DNA of 64,000 nt. Source: Chitinophaga pinensis (GTDB lineage Bacteria; Bacteroidota; Bacteroidia; Chitinophagales; UBA10324). Both the position numbers and the translations under genes were made by a program. The stretch covers positions 1 through 64,000 of the forward strand of contig CAMDDP010000006.1 in assembly GCA_945892775.1 (NCBI GenBank), read 5' to 3'. Within the stretch, counting starts at the first letter, position 1. Each line of letters starts with the position of its first letter. Below are positions 1 to 6,582 of this stretch, piece after piece. The notes under the pieces are model-generated. The model had not been told where the DNA came from and did no database searches. It was given only the letters and a program-made list of their open reading frames with translations.

Positions 1-10
1 CGTTATGGGC
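1..10. other. right half-core of an attC-like site (truncated by window edge)
   Basis: The window opens with CGTTATGGGC, followed by AAG. The same 13 bases (CGTTATGGGCAAG) recur at 1272-1284, where they form the right end of a complete 129-nt hairpin. This is therefore read as the right core of a further site whose left part lies outside the window. The stop codon of the Fic gene is only six bases away. Confidence 0.6.
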
Positions 11-15
11 AAGCA

Positions 16-801
16 TTAAGCAGACCGTAATGACATTGGCAACATCAAAAGAAATGGCACACACCTTTCCATTTTTAATGCGTAATAATTAAATCCAATA
101 TGAATTTTTTGATAGTATTCTGACCTATGTTTTGCATAATAACGTTCACTTTGAATTGACCAAGCATTTTCCCCCAACTTTTCTGATAAAAACCATTTTT
201 CTAATAAACGACCAGCACGACCATTTCCATCCATAAAAGGATGTATTTTTTCAAATATTAAATGTATCATAGAAGCATAATAAAATATTTCCTTATGCGA
301 CAAATCTCTACTTATTAGTTCTTTTATATCAAAAAACAACTTTGTAAATTCTTCCTTGACAAACTCAGGTTCAACAGCCATATATTCAACTTTGCCACTA
401 CTAAAAATACCGACTTGTTGATTTCTCAACTTGCCTTTTTGACTTTTTAGCGTCAAAACAGTATTACTTAAAATCTTGTGAACTTCTAAAAATGTTGTTT
501 GACTTAATTTATTCTTCATTGCAAAATTATATGCAAGAATCAAATCGTCAATTTCAGTCATTTCTTTTGGCTTAGACTTTACTTTAAATTTTTTATTTTT
601 TAAGTATGTATCAATGTCTATACTATTTCCTTCAATATTTGATGAATATGTTGCAGAAGATTGCACGTAGTATTCAAAATCATCTTTAGAATAAAAGTTT
701 TTTGTTCTAAATTGATTAAACACATCGAGCCAATCAATATTAAGTTTAGTTGAATACTCGTTTAAATATTCAGCAGTAAGTATTTTTAAATGTTTTCCCA
801 T
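16..801 (-). CDS. Fic family protein (predicted AMP/NMP transferase)
   Basis: The 261-residue protein carries the complete Fic motif HPFMDGNGRAGR at residues 187-198, with the catalytic His and the phosphate-binding GNGR. Family members typically transfer AMP or another nucleotide moiety from an NTP to a protein hydroxyl. Residues 53-58 (SSNIEG) fit the [S/T]xxxE[G/N] inhibitory-helix motif of class II Fic proteins, with Glu57 the predicted blocking residue, so the protein is probably self-inhibited. The last ~15 residues are hydrophobic and end six bases from the cassette core, so the 3' end may have been modified when the cassette formed. A small gene lies 54 nt upstream on the same strand. 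The cellular target is unknown. Confidence 0.9.
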   Translation of the reverse strand: MGKHLKILTAEYLNEYSTKLNIDWLDVFNQFRTKNFYSKDDFEYYVQSSATYSSNIEGNSIDIDTYLKNKKFKVKSKPKEMTEIDDLILAYNFAMKNKLSQTTFLEVHKILSNTVLTLKSQKGKLRNQQVGIFSSGKVEYMAVEPEFVKEEFTKLFFDIKELISRDLSHKEIFYYASMIHLIFEKIHPFMDGNGRAGRLLEKWFLSEKLGENAWSIQSERYYAKHRSEYYQKIHIGFNYYALKMERCVPFLLMLPMSLRSA

Positions 802-855
802 TTGATGATTTGATTTTAAAAGTAGTGCAATAAATACATTGACTACTTTTTTGGA

Positions 856-1071
856 TTAAAGTCTTGTAATTGCCCCTGCTTTTAATAACGCCATTTTAGC
901 CACTTTTTCAGCCTCGTTTTTCGTTGTAAATGTACCGATAATTTCGCTTCCAGACAAGCCTCCTTTATACTGTAATTCCATTCGTTTCATATCTGCACAA
1001 AACAGAATGTCAATCAGCGTGGAACGTTTTGTTGGTTTTGTTACAACCCAAAAATTTTGAACTTTACTCAT
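856..1071 (-). CDS. small hypothetical protein in cassette 1
   Basis: This encodes a 71-residue soluble protein of unrecognised family, rich in Lys and Thr, with no signal peptide or membrane segment. It lies upstream of fic on the same strand with 54 nt between them, so the two may be co-transcribed. Whether it partners with or restrains Fic cannot be told from sequence. Codon structure and its tight fit between fic and the cassette end support it being real, but nothing firmer. Confidence 0.5.
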   Translation of the reverse strand: MSKVQNFWVVTKPTKRSTLIDILFCADMKRMELQYKGGLSGSEIIGTFTTKNEAEKVAKMALLKAGAITRL

Positions 1072-1149
1072 ATTGTGTTAGTCGTTTTTCTATACCACGA
1101 CAAAAGATTTTAGTTAATAATTAAAACCACATTTGGAAATATGCCAGCC

Positions 1150-1278
1150 CATAACATTGGGTTTGCAAAAGCGGTGGCTTATCGCTTCGTTTGACATTTT
1201 TTGCTATCTTTAACATTGGTTCTTCGTTGGTAGTTTGGTGGTAAAATCACCGCCTTCGCAAACCCAAAAAACGTTATG
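1150..1278. other. attC-like recombination site A (129-nt imperfect hairpin)
   Basis: Left to right: CATAAC core (1150-1155), one unpaired A, a 10-nt arm (1157-1166), AAAA (1167-1170), GCGGTG (1171-1176), a 71-nt terminal segment, CACCGC (1248-1253), CTTC (1254-1257), a complementary 10-nt arm (1258-1267), AAAAC, and the GTTATG core (1273-1278). The 10-nt arm pairs perfectly (TTGGGTTTGC with GCAAACCCAA). Pairing at the outer end extends to GCCCATAAC/GTTATGGGC. The length and the nested arms separated by unpaired stretches match integron attC sites. The core is GTTATGG rather than GTTRRRY, and the spacers are asymmetric (1 and 5 nt). Confidence 0.65.
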
Positions 1279-1366
1279 GGCAAGGCTATAACAAAGTCAC
1301 CATACTGACAAAAAGACAGAATCAATAATGGCATTACATTGGTAGGTAATTAAAAAATAAAAAATA

Positions 1367-1394
1367 AAGAATCAAGAATCATGAATCATGAAAA
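1367..1394 (+). repeat. four 7-bp direct repeats across the toxin-like gene start
   Basis: AAGAATC (1367-1373), AAGAATC (1374-1380), ATGAATC (1381-1387) and ATGAAAA (1388-1394) stand head to tail. The start codon of the downstream gene is the ATG of the fourth copy. The ATG in the third copy is seven bases earlier and therefore out of frame. Confidence 0.7.
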
Positions 1395-2272
1395 ATAAAG
1401 AAATACGAAATTCATTTCTCGTTGCAACAACTGGAGTTTCGATTATACAAACATCATATCTAAAAGAGTACAATCCAGAGATAAAACTGTTACTCGGCTT
1501 ATTACCAGGCATGTTTTTGAAGCGATCAAATAAACCAAATGTGAAATATTGGGGGGATAGTCTGATCGCGGGAAGTATTATCGGATACACCATTAATAAG
1601 CTTACACAAGATGTGTGTGATTATTCTTATACTAAAAATCTTCCTAAAAAGAATTCCTTGCTTGTAAACATCAACACTGGAAAAGTTATCGAAAATATTG
1701 GAAAACCACATTTCATTTTTGTAACTAAAAACTATGGTGCAAAAGAAGGTTGGCAGAGCAGTTCACCACTTTTGCATTGCATTAAAAAATTGGAAGGAAA
1801 AGCAGGAGGGCGGCCAAGTAAGCAAGGCGAGCCAGTACTTTGGGATAATTTACAAGACCATACCAAAAAATTTAATCTACTTCTGAAATATTGGATAAAA
1901 TATTTTTCAGAATTAAAACCAAGCTTTGAAGATAATTATTTTCAAAAAATGATTTTCTGGGGATCAATGGTAAATGATTATAAACATCTTGATATAAAAA
2001 GAAAGAAGTTCCATCCTTCGGCTGTCAGTGAATGGTCAATCTATAATGACACCTTGGTTCGGTATGACGATTACGGCAATATTCTTTTCGGAGCTGCCGG
2101 TACTGCTTTTGGTATTTCCAGGAGAGATTTATTTTTTGGAGCTAATATCAATCAAATAGTAAAAAGCGGACTAGACGAAAGTAAGGATACTTTTTCCATT
2201 CAAAGAGGCATAAACATCTACAATAATTCTATTGTGCGAAAACAGGTTTCAAACACAATGCGTTATGTTTAA
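1388..2272 (+). CDS. polymorphic toxin type 44-like protein
   Basis: The protein has 294 residues. The C-terminal region, about residues 208-280, contains RYDDYGNILFGAAGTAFGI (residues 225-243), then a gap and DESKDTFSIQRGINIYN (263-279). This resembles, from memory of the family, the bacterial toxin 44 domain, which has a conserved DxGNxxxGAxGxAxGI segment followed by an acidic D..D....I..G...Y segment. The N-terminal ~200 residues are not recognised; residues 33-70 are weakly hydrophobic, and no clear export signal or VgrG/PAAR/Rhs domain is present. The next gene, a small membrane protein, starts inside its stop region, the arrangement expected of a toxin with its immunity protein. The toxin assignment is a family inference and activity is unproven. 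Confidence 0.6.
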   Translation: MKNKEIRNSFLVATTGVSIIQTSYLKEYNPEIKLLLGLLPGMFLKRSNKPNVKYWGDSLIAGSIIGYTINKLTQDVCDYSYTKNLPKKNSLLVNINTGKVIENIGKPHFIFVTKNYGAKEGWQSSSPLLHCIKKLEGKAGGRPSKQGEPVLWDNLQDHTKKFNLLLKYWIKYFSELKPSFEDNYFQKMIFWGSMVNDYKHLDIKRKKFHPSAVSEWSIYNDTLVRYDDYGNILFGAAGTAFGISRRDLFFGANINQIVKSGLDESKDTFSIQRGINIYNNSIVRKQVSNTMRYV

Positions 2273-2543
2273 AAAAGGATGGGATCAATACTTCTTAATT
2301 CCATACATTCTATTCTTGTTTTTACATTTTCTATTCTTTTTGCCTTACTTACTTATACGATTATCGTTGTACTTGGATATAGATTTTTTTTCATCCATAC
2401 ATAGCAAAACGTTTGGGAAGATTTTTTTCTCTTATATGAGTTGCTTTCTGCGGAATGACCTTGATGTATATTTAACTATTGTATCCTTGTGGTTCCTGTA
2501 TGTAATTTCAGACACTATTATTAAATACCGAAAAATAAATTAG
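2265..2543 (+). CDS. small membrane protein, candidate immunity protein
   Basis: This encodes about 92 residues from the ATG at 2265, which overlaps the end of the toxin-like gene by 8 nt. A longer frame from a TTG at 2232 would overlap by 41 nt and is less likely. The protein is strongly hydrophobic, with probably two to three membrane helices (residues ~8-35 and ~62-82) and basic ends. Translational coupling to a toxin-44-like gene suggests an immunity role, but the family is not recognised, so function is inferred from context only. Confidence 0.6.
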   Translation: MFKKGWDQYFLIPYILFLFLHFLFFLPYLLIRLSLYLDIDFFSSIHSKTFGKIFFSYMSCFLRNDLDVYLTIVSLWFLYVISDTIIKYRKIN

Positions 2544-2560
2544 CTGAGTATAGCCCTTCC

Positions 2561-2689
2561 CATAACAGCACCTAAAAAAAATGGCGGGGGAAGTGCGAAT
2601 ATAAACAGTTGAGCAACTAATAAACTTTGGTGGGTATAGACAGTTAAGTGTTCCCAAGCCGCCACTTCTTTTAGCCGCAAAACGTTATG
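2561..2689. other. attC-like recombination site B (129-nt imperfect hairpin)
   Basis: Layout is identical to site A, base for base in length: CATAAC (2561-2566), A, 10-nt arm GCACCTAAAA (2568-2577), AAAA (2578-2581), TGGCGG (2582-2587), 71-nt terminal segment (2588-2658), CCGCCA (2659-2664), CTTC (2665-2668), 10-nt arm TTTTAGCCGC (2669-2678), AAAAC (2679-2683), GTTATG (2684-2689). The inner 6-bp arm pairs fully and the outer arm pairs at 8 of 10 positions (AC opposite CC do not pair). Stem sequences differ from site A while pairing is kept. Confidence 0.65.
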
Positions 2690-2734
2690 CGTCATTCGTG
2701 GCAGTAGTGCGACTTCAAACTGTTGAGCATTGAA
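2592..2734 (+). repeat. imperfect direct repeat inside and just after site B
   Basis: Bases starting near 2592 (AGTGCGAatatAAACaGTTGAGCA) recur, with substitutions, near 2706 (AGTGCGActtcAAACtGTTGAGCA), matching at 20 of 27 positions. One copy lies in the terminal segment of attC-like site B, the other in the leader of cassette 3. It may record an older site or a duplication. Confidence 0.45.
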
Positions 2735-3186
2735 TGAGCATAATAAAAACGGATTAATCGAAAACCGAACAGAGTAGGCAAATAAAAAAAGTGCGGAGTC
2801 AGCACTATAATCACTGACGAAAATAAAATGAAAATATCTTTTGGAACAATAATTCTGGCTTGCGTAATTTTATTAGGCTGTGGCAACAACAAAAGCAATA
2901 TAGATATTTGCAGGTGCTTAACAGAACCAGGAGATTCAGAATGGACTATTGATAATAATGATGCCTGTAATGATGCAATTAGCAAAGAACTTGGGGTTGA
3001 TAATTGGGAAGAAATAAACATGAACAAAAACCCAGACATAAACGCAAGATTTGATTCTTTAGCAAATCGCTGTCAGTGAACCTATTTATAGCAAGAGCAG
3101 TAAAGAATGATTTTACTTAATTAAGAAAAATTAGTTTGCATTTACGATAATTTCTATAGTTATTAATTTTTACTAAATCGTAAAAC
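2685..3186. other. cassette 3, distal end of the array (no terminal attC-like site seen)
   Basis: This unit starts TTATGCGTCATTCG. A cassette that closes on itself would need something like GACGCATAAC downstream. No such sequence or long inverted repeat is seen between the lipoprotein stop (3079) and the next chromosomal gene (3187). The last site is either lost or decayed, or the unit was never a complete cassette. Confidence 0.4.
2828..3079 (+). CDS. small predicted lipoprotein (cassette 3)
   Basis: This encodes 83 residues with a lipoprotein signal peptide. The hydrophobic stretch ends in LLGC, with the lipidated Cys at residue 18, followed by an Asn- and Asp-rich mature part with four further Cys residues that could form disulfides. 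It begins about 140 nt after the core of site B and is the only gene of the third cassette-like unit. No family is recognised. A 115-codon frame on the other strand over the same bases has no recognisable features and was discarded. Confidence 0.6.
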   Translation: MKISFGTIILACVILLGCGNNKSNIDICRCLTEPGDSEWTIDNNDACNDAISKELGVDNWEEINMNKNPDINARFDSLANRCQ

Positions 3187-3909
3187 ATGAAACACAAAAT
3201 TATTCAGCTCTGGAGTGGGCCAAGAAATATTTCTACAGCATTTATGTATTCTTTCGCCCAACGAAATGACACACAAATTTTAGATGAACCTTTATATGCT
3301 CACTTTCTAATTAAAACTGGGGCCCAACATCCGGGGGTTAATGAGGTCTTAGAAAGCCAGGAACACGACGGAAATAAAGTAATGAAAAAAATACTTTCCG
3401 AATCATGGCAAAAACCCATAATCTTTTGCAAGCAAATGACACACCACCTGATAGATATAGATTTAAATTTTTTAAAAAAATCATTTAATCTTTTATTAGT
3501 TCGAAATCCCAAACAGGTTTTAAACTCATACGCCAAAGTAATTGCTCATCCACAATTGGCAGATATAGGCGTCAAACAAAATTTTGATTTATATCATTAC
3601 TTAAAAGAAAATAATTTCCATTGCCTTGTTATTGATTCGAATGAATTATTAAAAAACCCAGAAAAAATTCTTCGAATTATTTGCAACAAAATAGAAATAG
3701 CATTTCAAACATCTATGTTAAAATGGAATGCCGGTGCAAAACCTGAAGATGGAGTTTGGGCAAAGCATTGGTATGCTAATGTTCACCAATCAACCAACTT
3801 TGAACCCATTAAAGAGAGAGAAATAAATTTGCCTTCTCACCTTCAAAAAATATTTTTAGAATCAAAACCTTATTACGATTTTCTTTATACCCATTCATTA
3901 AAAGCATAA
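3187..3909 (+). CDS. sulfotransferase-like protein
   Basis: The 240-residue protein belongs by pattern to the PAPS-dependent sulfotransferase fold. The N-terminal loop WSGPRNISTA sits where the 5'-phosphosulfate-binding loop lies, and RNPKQVLNSY (around residues 110-120) resembles the 3'-phosphate-binding segment. It appears cytoplasmic, with no signal peptide. The stop is only three bases before the start of the aminotransferase gene, so the two are one transcript. Acceptor and true reaction are unknown; family and pairing are clearer than function. Confidence 0.7.
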   Translation: MKHKIIQLWSGPRNISTAFMYSFAQRNDTQILDEPLYAHFLIKTGAQHPGVNEVLESQEHDGNKVMKKILSESWQKPIIFCKQMTHHLIDIDLNFLKKSFNLLLVRNPKQVLNSYAKVIAHPQLADIGVKQNFDLYHYLKENNFHCLVIDSNELLKNPEKILRIICNKIEIAFQTSMLKWNAGAKPEDGVWAKHWYANVHQSTNFEPIKEREINLPSHLQKIFLESKPYYDFLYTHSLKA

Positions 3910-3912
3910 TTT

Positions 3913-4815
3913 ATGTTGCAGTCATTTAATCCAAAGAACGAAAATATTTTAGTCAGCATAAACGGAAAGCTACTCCCTCGTAAGGAAGCAATGATATCTG
4001 TTTTTGATAGCGCTGTGCAGGGTGGCGATGCAGTATGGGAAGGAATACGAATTTACAACGGAAGAATTTTTTGTCTGAATGAGCATTTGAACCGAATGAT
4101 TGAATCAGCACATGCTCTTGCTTTTGAAAATATTCCGTCGAAAGAAGAAATTAAAAAAGCGATAATTGAAACACTGAAAGCCAATGGCATGAATGATGAA
4201 TCGCACATACGATTAACATTGACTCGAGGAGAAAAAACAACCAGTGGCATGGATCCGCGCCTGAATACGAAGGGTTGCACCTTAATTGTTTTAGCCGAAT
4301 GGAAAAAACCAGTTTATGGTACAGCCGAAATGAAATTAGTGACAAGTTCAGTCAGAAGAAATTCGCCAATGAATCTTGATTCAAAAATTCATCACAATAA
4401 TCTCATCAATAACATACTTGCAAAAATTGAAGCCAATGTAGCTGGAGCAGATGATGCGCTTATGCTTGATAATTTTGGGTTCGTGGCAGAAACTAATTCC
4501 TGTAATATTTTTTATAGCAAGAATGGAATTCTTTATACCCCAAGTGCCGATGCATGCTTGCCCGGTATTACAAGAAAAAAAGTAATCGATATTGCCCTCT
4601 TAAATTCAATTTTATTAATTGAAAAAAATATTTCATTAACCGAAATTTACAATGCCGATGAAGTATTTACTACAGGCACTATGGGCGAATTAGTTTTAGT
4701 AAACGAAGTAGATGGAAGAAAAATAATTAATCGGTCTGGTGAAAAAATGACCTCCATATTATTTTCAGTATTTAAAAAAATGACCAATACAGAAGGTGAG
4801 CCACTACCCTTTTAA
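3913..4815 (+). CDS. class IV PLP aminotransferase (IlvE/Dat-like)
   Basis: This is a 300-residue fold-type IV PLP enzyme. The catalytic Lys is predicted in LDSKIHHNNLINNILAK, with the cofactor-binding segment GFVAETNSCNIF and the TGTMGEL loop following. The family transaminates branched-chain L-amino acids, D-amino acids or 4-amino-4-deoxychorismate. Coupling to the sulfotransferase-like gene argues for a dedicated pathway rather than bulk valine/leucine synthesis; no ilv or leu genes are nearby. Substrate is unresolved. Confidence 0.85.
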   Translation: MLQSFNPKNENILVSINGKLLPRKEAMISVFDSAVQGGDAVWEGIRIYNGRIFCLNEHLNRMIESAHALAFENIPSKEEIKKAIIETLKANGMNDESHIRLTLTRGEKTTSGMDPRLNTKGCTLIVLAEWKKPVYGTAEMKLVTSSVRRNSPMNLDSKIHHNNLINNILAKIEANVAGADDALMLDNFGFVAETNSCNIFYSKNGILYTPSADACLPGITRKKVIDIALLNSILLIEKNISLTEIYNADEVFTTGTMGELVLVNEVDGRKIINRSGEKMTSILFSVFKKMTNTEGEPLPF

Positions 4816-4873
4816 CTTTAAAATACAATTACATTAATTACCATTCATTACCACCGAATTTTTCAAAAAAAAC

Positions 4874-5557
4874 ATGGAAAACAATAACAATAGCCAACCA
4901 GTAATCGATTCAAATGTTAAAGAAGCATATGGATTTTTAAATCTTTTAACCATTGCACTCTCATTCTTTATTCTTATTTCTAATTTAATAGAACTCATTT
5001 TTAAACTTACCTTAGAAATGATGACGGCTTTTGAATATATTGACAATATAATTTGTATTGTTTTTTTATTTGATTTTACCTTTCGTTTTATTAAGAGTGA
5101 AAACAAATGGCACTTTATGAAATGGGGATGGATTGACCTACTATCAAGTATCCCCAACATAAATTTTATGAGAATCGGACGAGTGGTAAGATTGATTCGT
5201 GTCATTAGAATAATTCGCTCCATTAAAACCACAACTCCTTTTCTACAACATGTATTTAAAAATAAAATTCAGGGAACGCTAACCTCTGTTACTATCATTT
5301 CATTTTTTATGATTATGATATCATCTATTTTAATTTTACACTATGAAACAGCGCCCAATAGCAATATAAAAACGGCTGAAGATGCTTTTTGGTTTTCATA
5401 TTCTACAATAACCACAGTAGGATATGGTGACATATACCCGGTTACAACAGAAGGCCGAATCATTGCAATAATATTAATGACCGTAGGCGTTGGACTTTTT
5501 GGAACATTCACTGCCTATGTATCATCATGGTTTGTTAAAGCCAATCAAAAAGAGTAA
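4874..5557 (+). CDS. voltage-gated potassium channel
   Basis: This encodes a 227-residue inner-membrane channel of the six-helix type. The fourth helix has regularly spaced arginines (RIGRVVRLIRVIRIIRSIK, around residues 100-120) as a voltage sensor. The pore loop carries the K+ selectivity filter TTVGYGD near residues 180-186, followed by the last helix. There is no C-terminal RCK/TrkA domain, so cytosolic ligand gating is unlikely. It lies 58 nt after the aminotransferase and converges on moaC-moaB, with 20 nt between the two stops. Confidence 0.93.
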   Translation: MENNNNSQPVIDSNVKEAYGFLNLLTIALSFFILISNLIELIFKLTLEMMTAFEYIDNIICIVFLFDFTFRFIKSENKWHFMKWGWIDLLSSIPNINFMRIGRVVRLIRVIRIIRSIKTTTPFLQHVFKNKIQGTLTSVTIISFFMIMISSILILHYETAPNSNIKTAEDAFWFSYSTITTVGYGDIYPVTTEGRIIAIILMTVGVGLFGTFTAYVSSWFVKANQKE

Positions 5558-5577
5558 AAATAGTATTGGAAGAAACC

Positions 5578-6489
5578 TTAATCGTGAGGATTATTATCCA
5601 TCACCTTAAATATATGAAGTAGGTAAGGGAACAAGGCATCAATACTTTCTTGTGCCCCACGTGTGGAACCTGGAAGTGCAATAATTAATGTATCTCCTTT
5701 TAACCCTGCAATACTTCGTGACAACATAGCATAGGGCATTTGTTGTTGTCCATAGTTTCGTGCCGCTTCAGCTATGCCTGGAATTTCACGATCAAGCATA
5801 GGGCGAATGGCTTCTGGTGTTACATCTCGTTTAGATAATCCTGTGCCACCTGTTAGAATAATTAAATCTAATTTACTATCGTATAACGATTGAACTTTTT
5901 GTTGTATGGTTTTTATTTCGTCTGCTATAATGGAGTAATCGTCAATAGAAACATTAAACTTTTTCAACTTATCAATAATTGCTTTACCTGCAAAGTCTTG
6001 TTTTTTTCCTGCTGAAATACTATCTGAACAAACCACCACAGCTGTTTTTATTGATCGACTTAACTGATCGTTGTATTGCGATTTACCTCCTTTTTTATTC
6101 AAAAGTTTTATACCAACAATTTCAATTTCTTTATCAATTGGTTTAAGCATATCATAAATAGTTAACGCCACCACTGATGCGCCATGCATGGCTTCCACTT
6201 CCACACCTGTTTTATAAATAGTATGAACTTCTGTTTCAATTATTATTTCGAGCCCCTCAATTTTATGTTTCACTGCTGCAAACTCAATGGGTAACGGATG
6301 ACAATCCGGTATCATGTCACTCGTTCTCTTTATAGCAAACAGACCAGCCACACGACTCGCTTCCAACACATCGCCTTTCGGAACAGTTTTATTTATTACA
6401 GCATCAATAGTTTCTTTCTTACTAACTTTTACAATTGCTTGTGCAATGGCCGTTCGATGAGTGAATATTTTTTTTGTGATGTCAATCAT
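5578..6489 (-). CDS. moaCB: fused MoaC-MoaB molybdenum cofactor protein
   Basis: The N-terminal ~155 residues are MoaC (cyclic pyranopterin monophosphate synthase): TSDMIPDCHPLPI, GVEVEAMHGASVVALTIYDM and KGGKS are visible. The rest is a MoaB/MogA domain (molybdopterin adenylyltransferase type) with LTGGTGLSKRDVTPEAI and LPGSTRGAQES. It is the last gene of the formate block, 93 nt after the alpha subunit. The fused form makes two non-consecutive steps of cofactor synthesis from one polypeptide. MoaA and MoeA, also needed, are not in the window. Confidence 0.93.
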   Translation of the reverse strand: MIDITKKIFTHRTAIAQAIVKVSKKETIDAVINKTVPKGDVLEASRVAGLFAIKRTSDMIPDCHPLPIEFAAVKHKIEGLEIIIETEVHTIYKTGVEVEAMHGASVVALTIYDMLKPIDKEIEIVGIKLLNKKGGKSQYNDQLSRSIKTAVVVCSDSISAGKKQDFAGKAIIDKLKKFNVSIDDYSIIADEIKTIQQKVQSLYDSKLDLIILTGGTGLSKRDVTPEAIRPMLDREIPGIAEAARNYGQQQMPYAMLSRSIAGLKGDTLIIALPGSTRGAQESIDALFPYLLHIFKVMDNNPHD

Positions 6490-6582
6490 AATAAATATTA
6501 TCTGAAAAAAATGTTGTTACATAGGATTAGAAATTCACTATCAAATGTGAGACTCTACATTCATGAGTATTACAATTATAGC

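Larger units (their letters stand above)
3..1273. mobile_element. integron-like gene cassette 1 (fic + small ORF)
   Basis: The segment lies between two GTTATG cores. By analogy with integron recombination (cut between G and TT) it would run from base 3 to base 1273. Its two ends are complementary beyond the core: the start reads GTTATGGGCaaGCAT, and the reverse complement of 1141-1155 reads GTTATGGGCtgGCAT, 13 of 15 matching. Both genes are on the minus strand, opposite to the usual orientation of cassette genes relative to attC. The cassette interpretation is inference; the inverted ends are seen directly. Confidence 0.55.
1274..2684. mobile_element. integron-like gene cassette 2 (toxin-44-like gene + membrane protein)
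   Basis: This segment lies between the right core of site A and the right core of site B. Its first 18 bases from the core (1273-1290, GTTATGGGCAAGGCTATA) match the reverse complement of 2549-2566 (GTTATGGGAAGGGCTATA) at 16 of 18 positions. Site B's left half is a poorer match to the start of the next segment: beyond the 6-bp core, cassette 3 reads CGTC. An integron cassette that can close into a circle should have ends that fit each other in this way. Both genes read left to right, as in standard cassettes. Confidence 0.6.

Noticed and set aside
1372-1711. Two minus-strand frames over the toxin-like gene
   Set aside because: Shadows of the plus-strand gene; no features of their own.
2261-2267. 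CGTTATG inside the end of the toxin-like gene, identical to the cassette core
   Set aside because: It is within overlapping coding sequence and has no CATAAC partner or nested arms at the proper distance, so it is taken as chance.
2692-3039. 115-codon frame on the minus strand
   Set aside because: It overlaps the lipoprotein gene almost entirely, has a biased Leu/Ser composition and no recognisable features; the opposite frame has a proper signal peptide and lipid Cys.
1-3186. Integron integrase or other recombinase for the cassettes
   Set aside because: No tyrosine or serine recombinase or transposase frame exists in the window; if present it lies to the left of base 1 or elsewhere in the genome.
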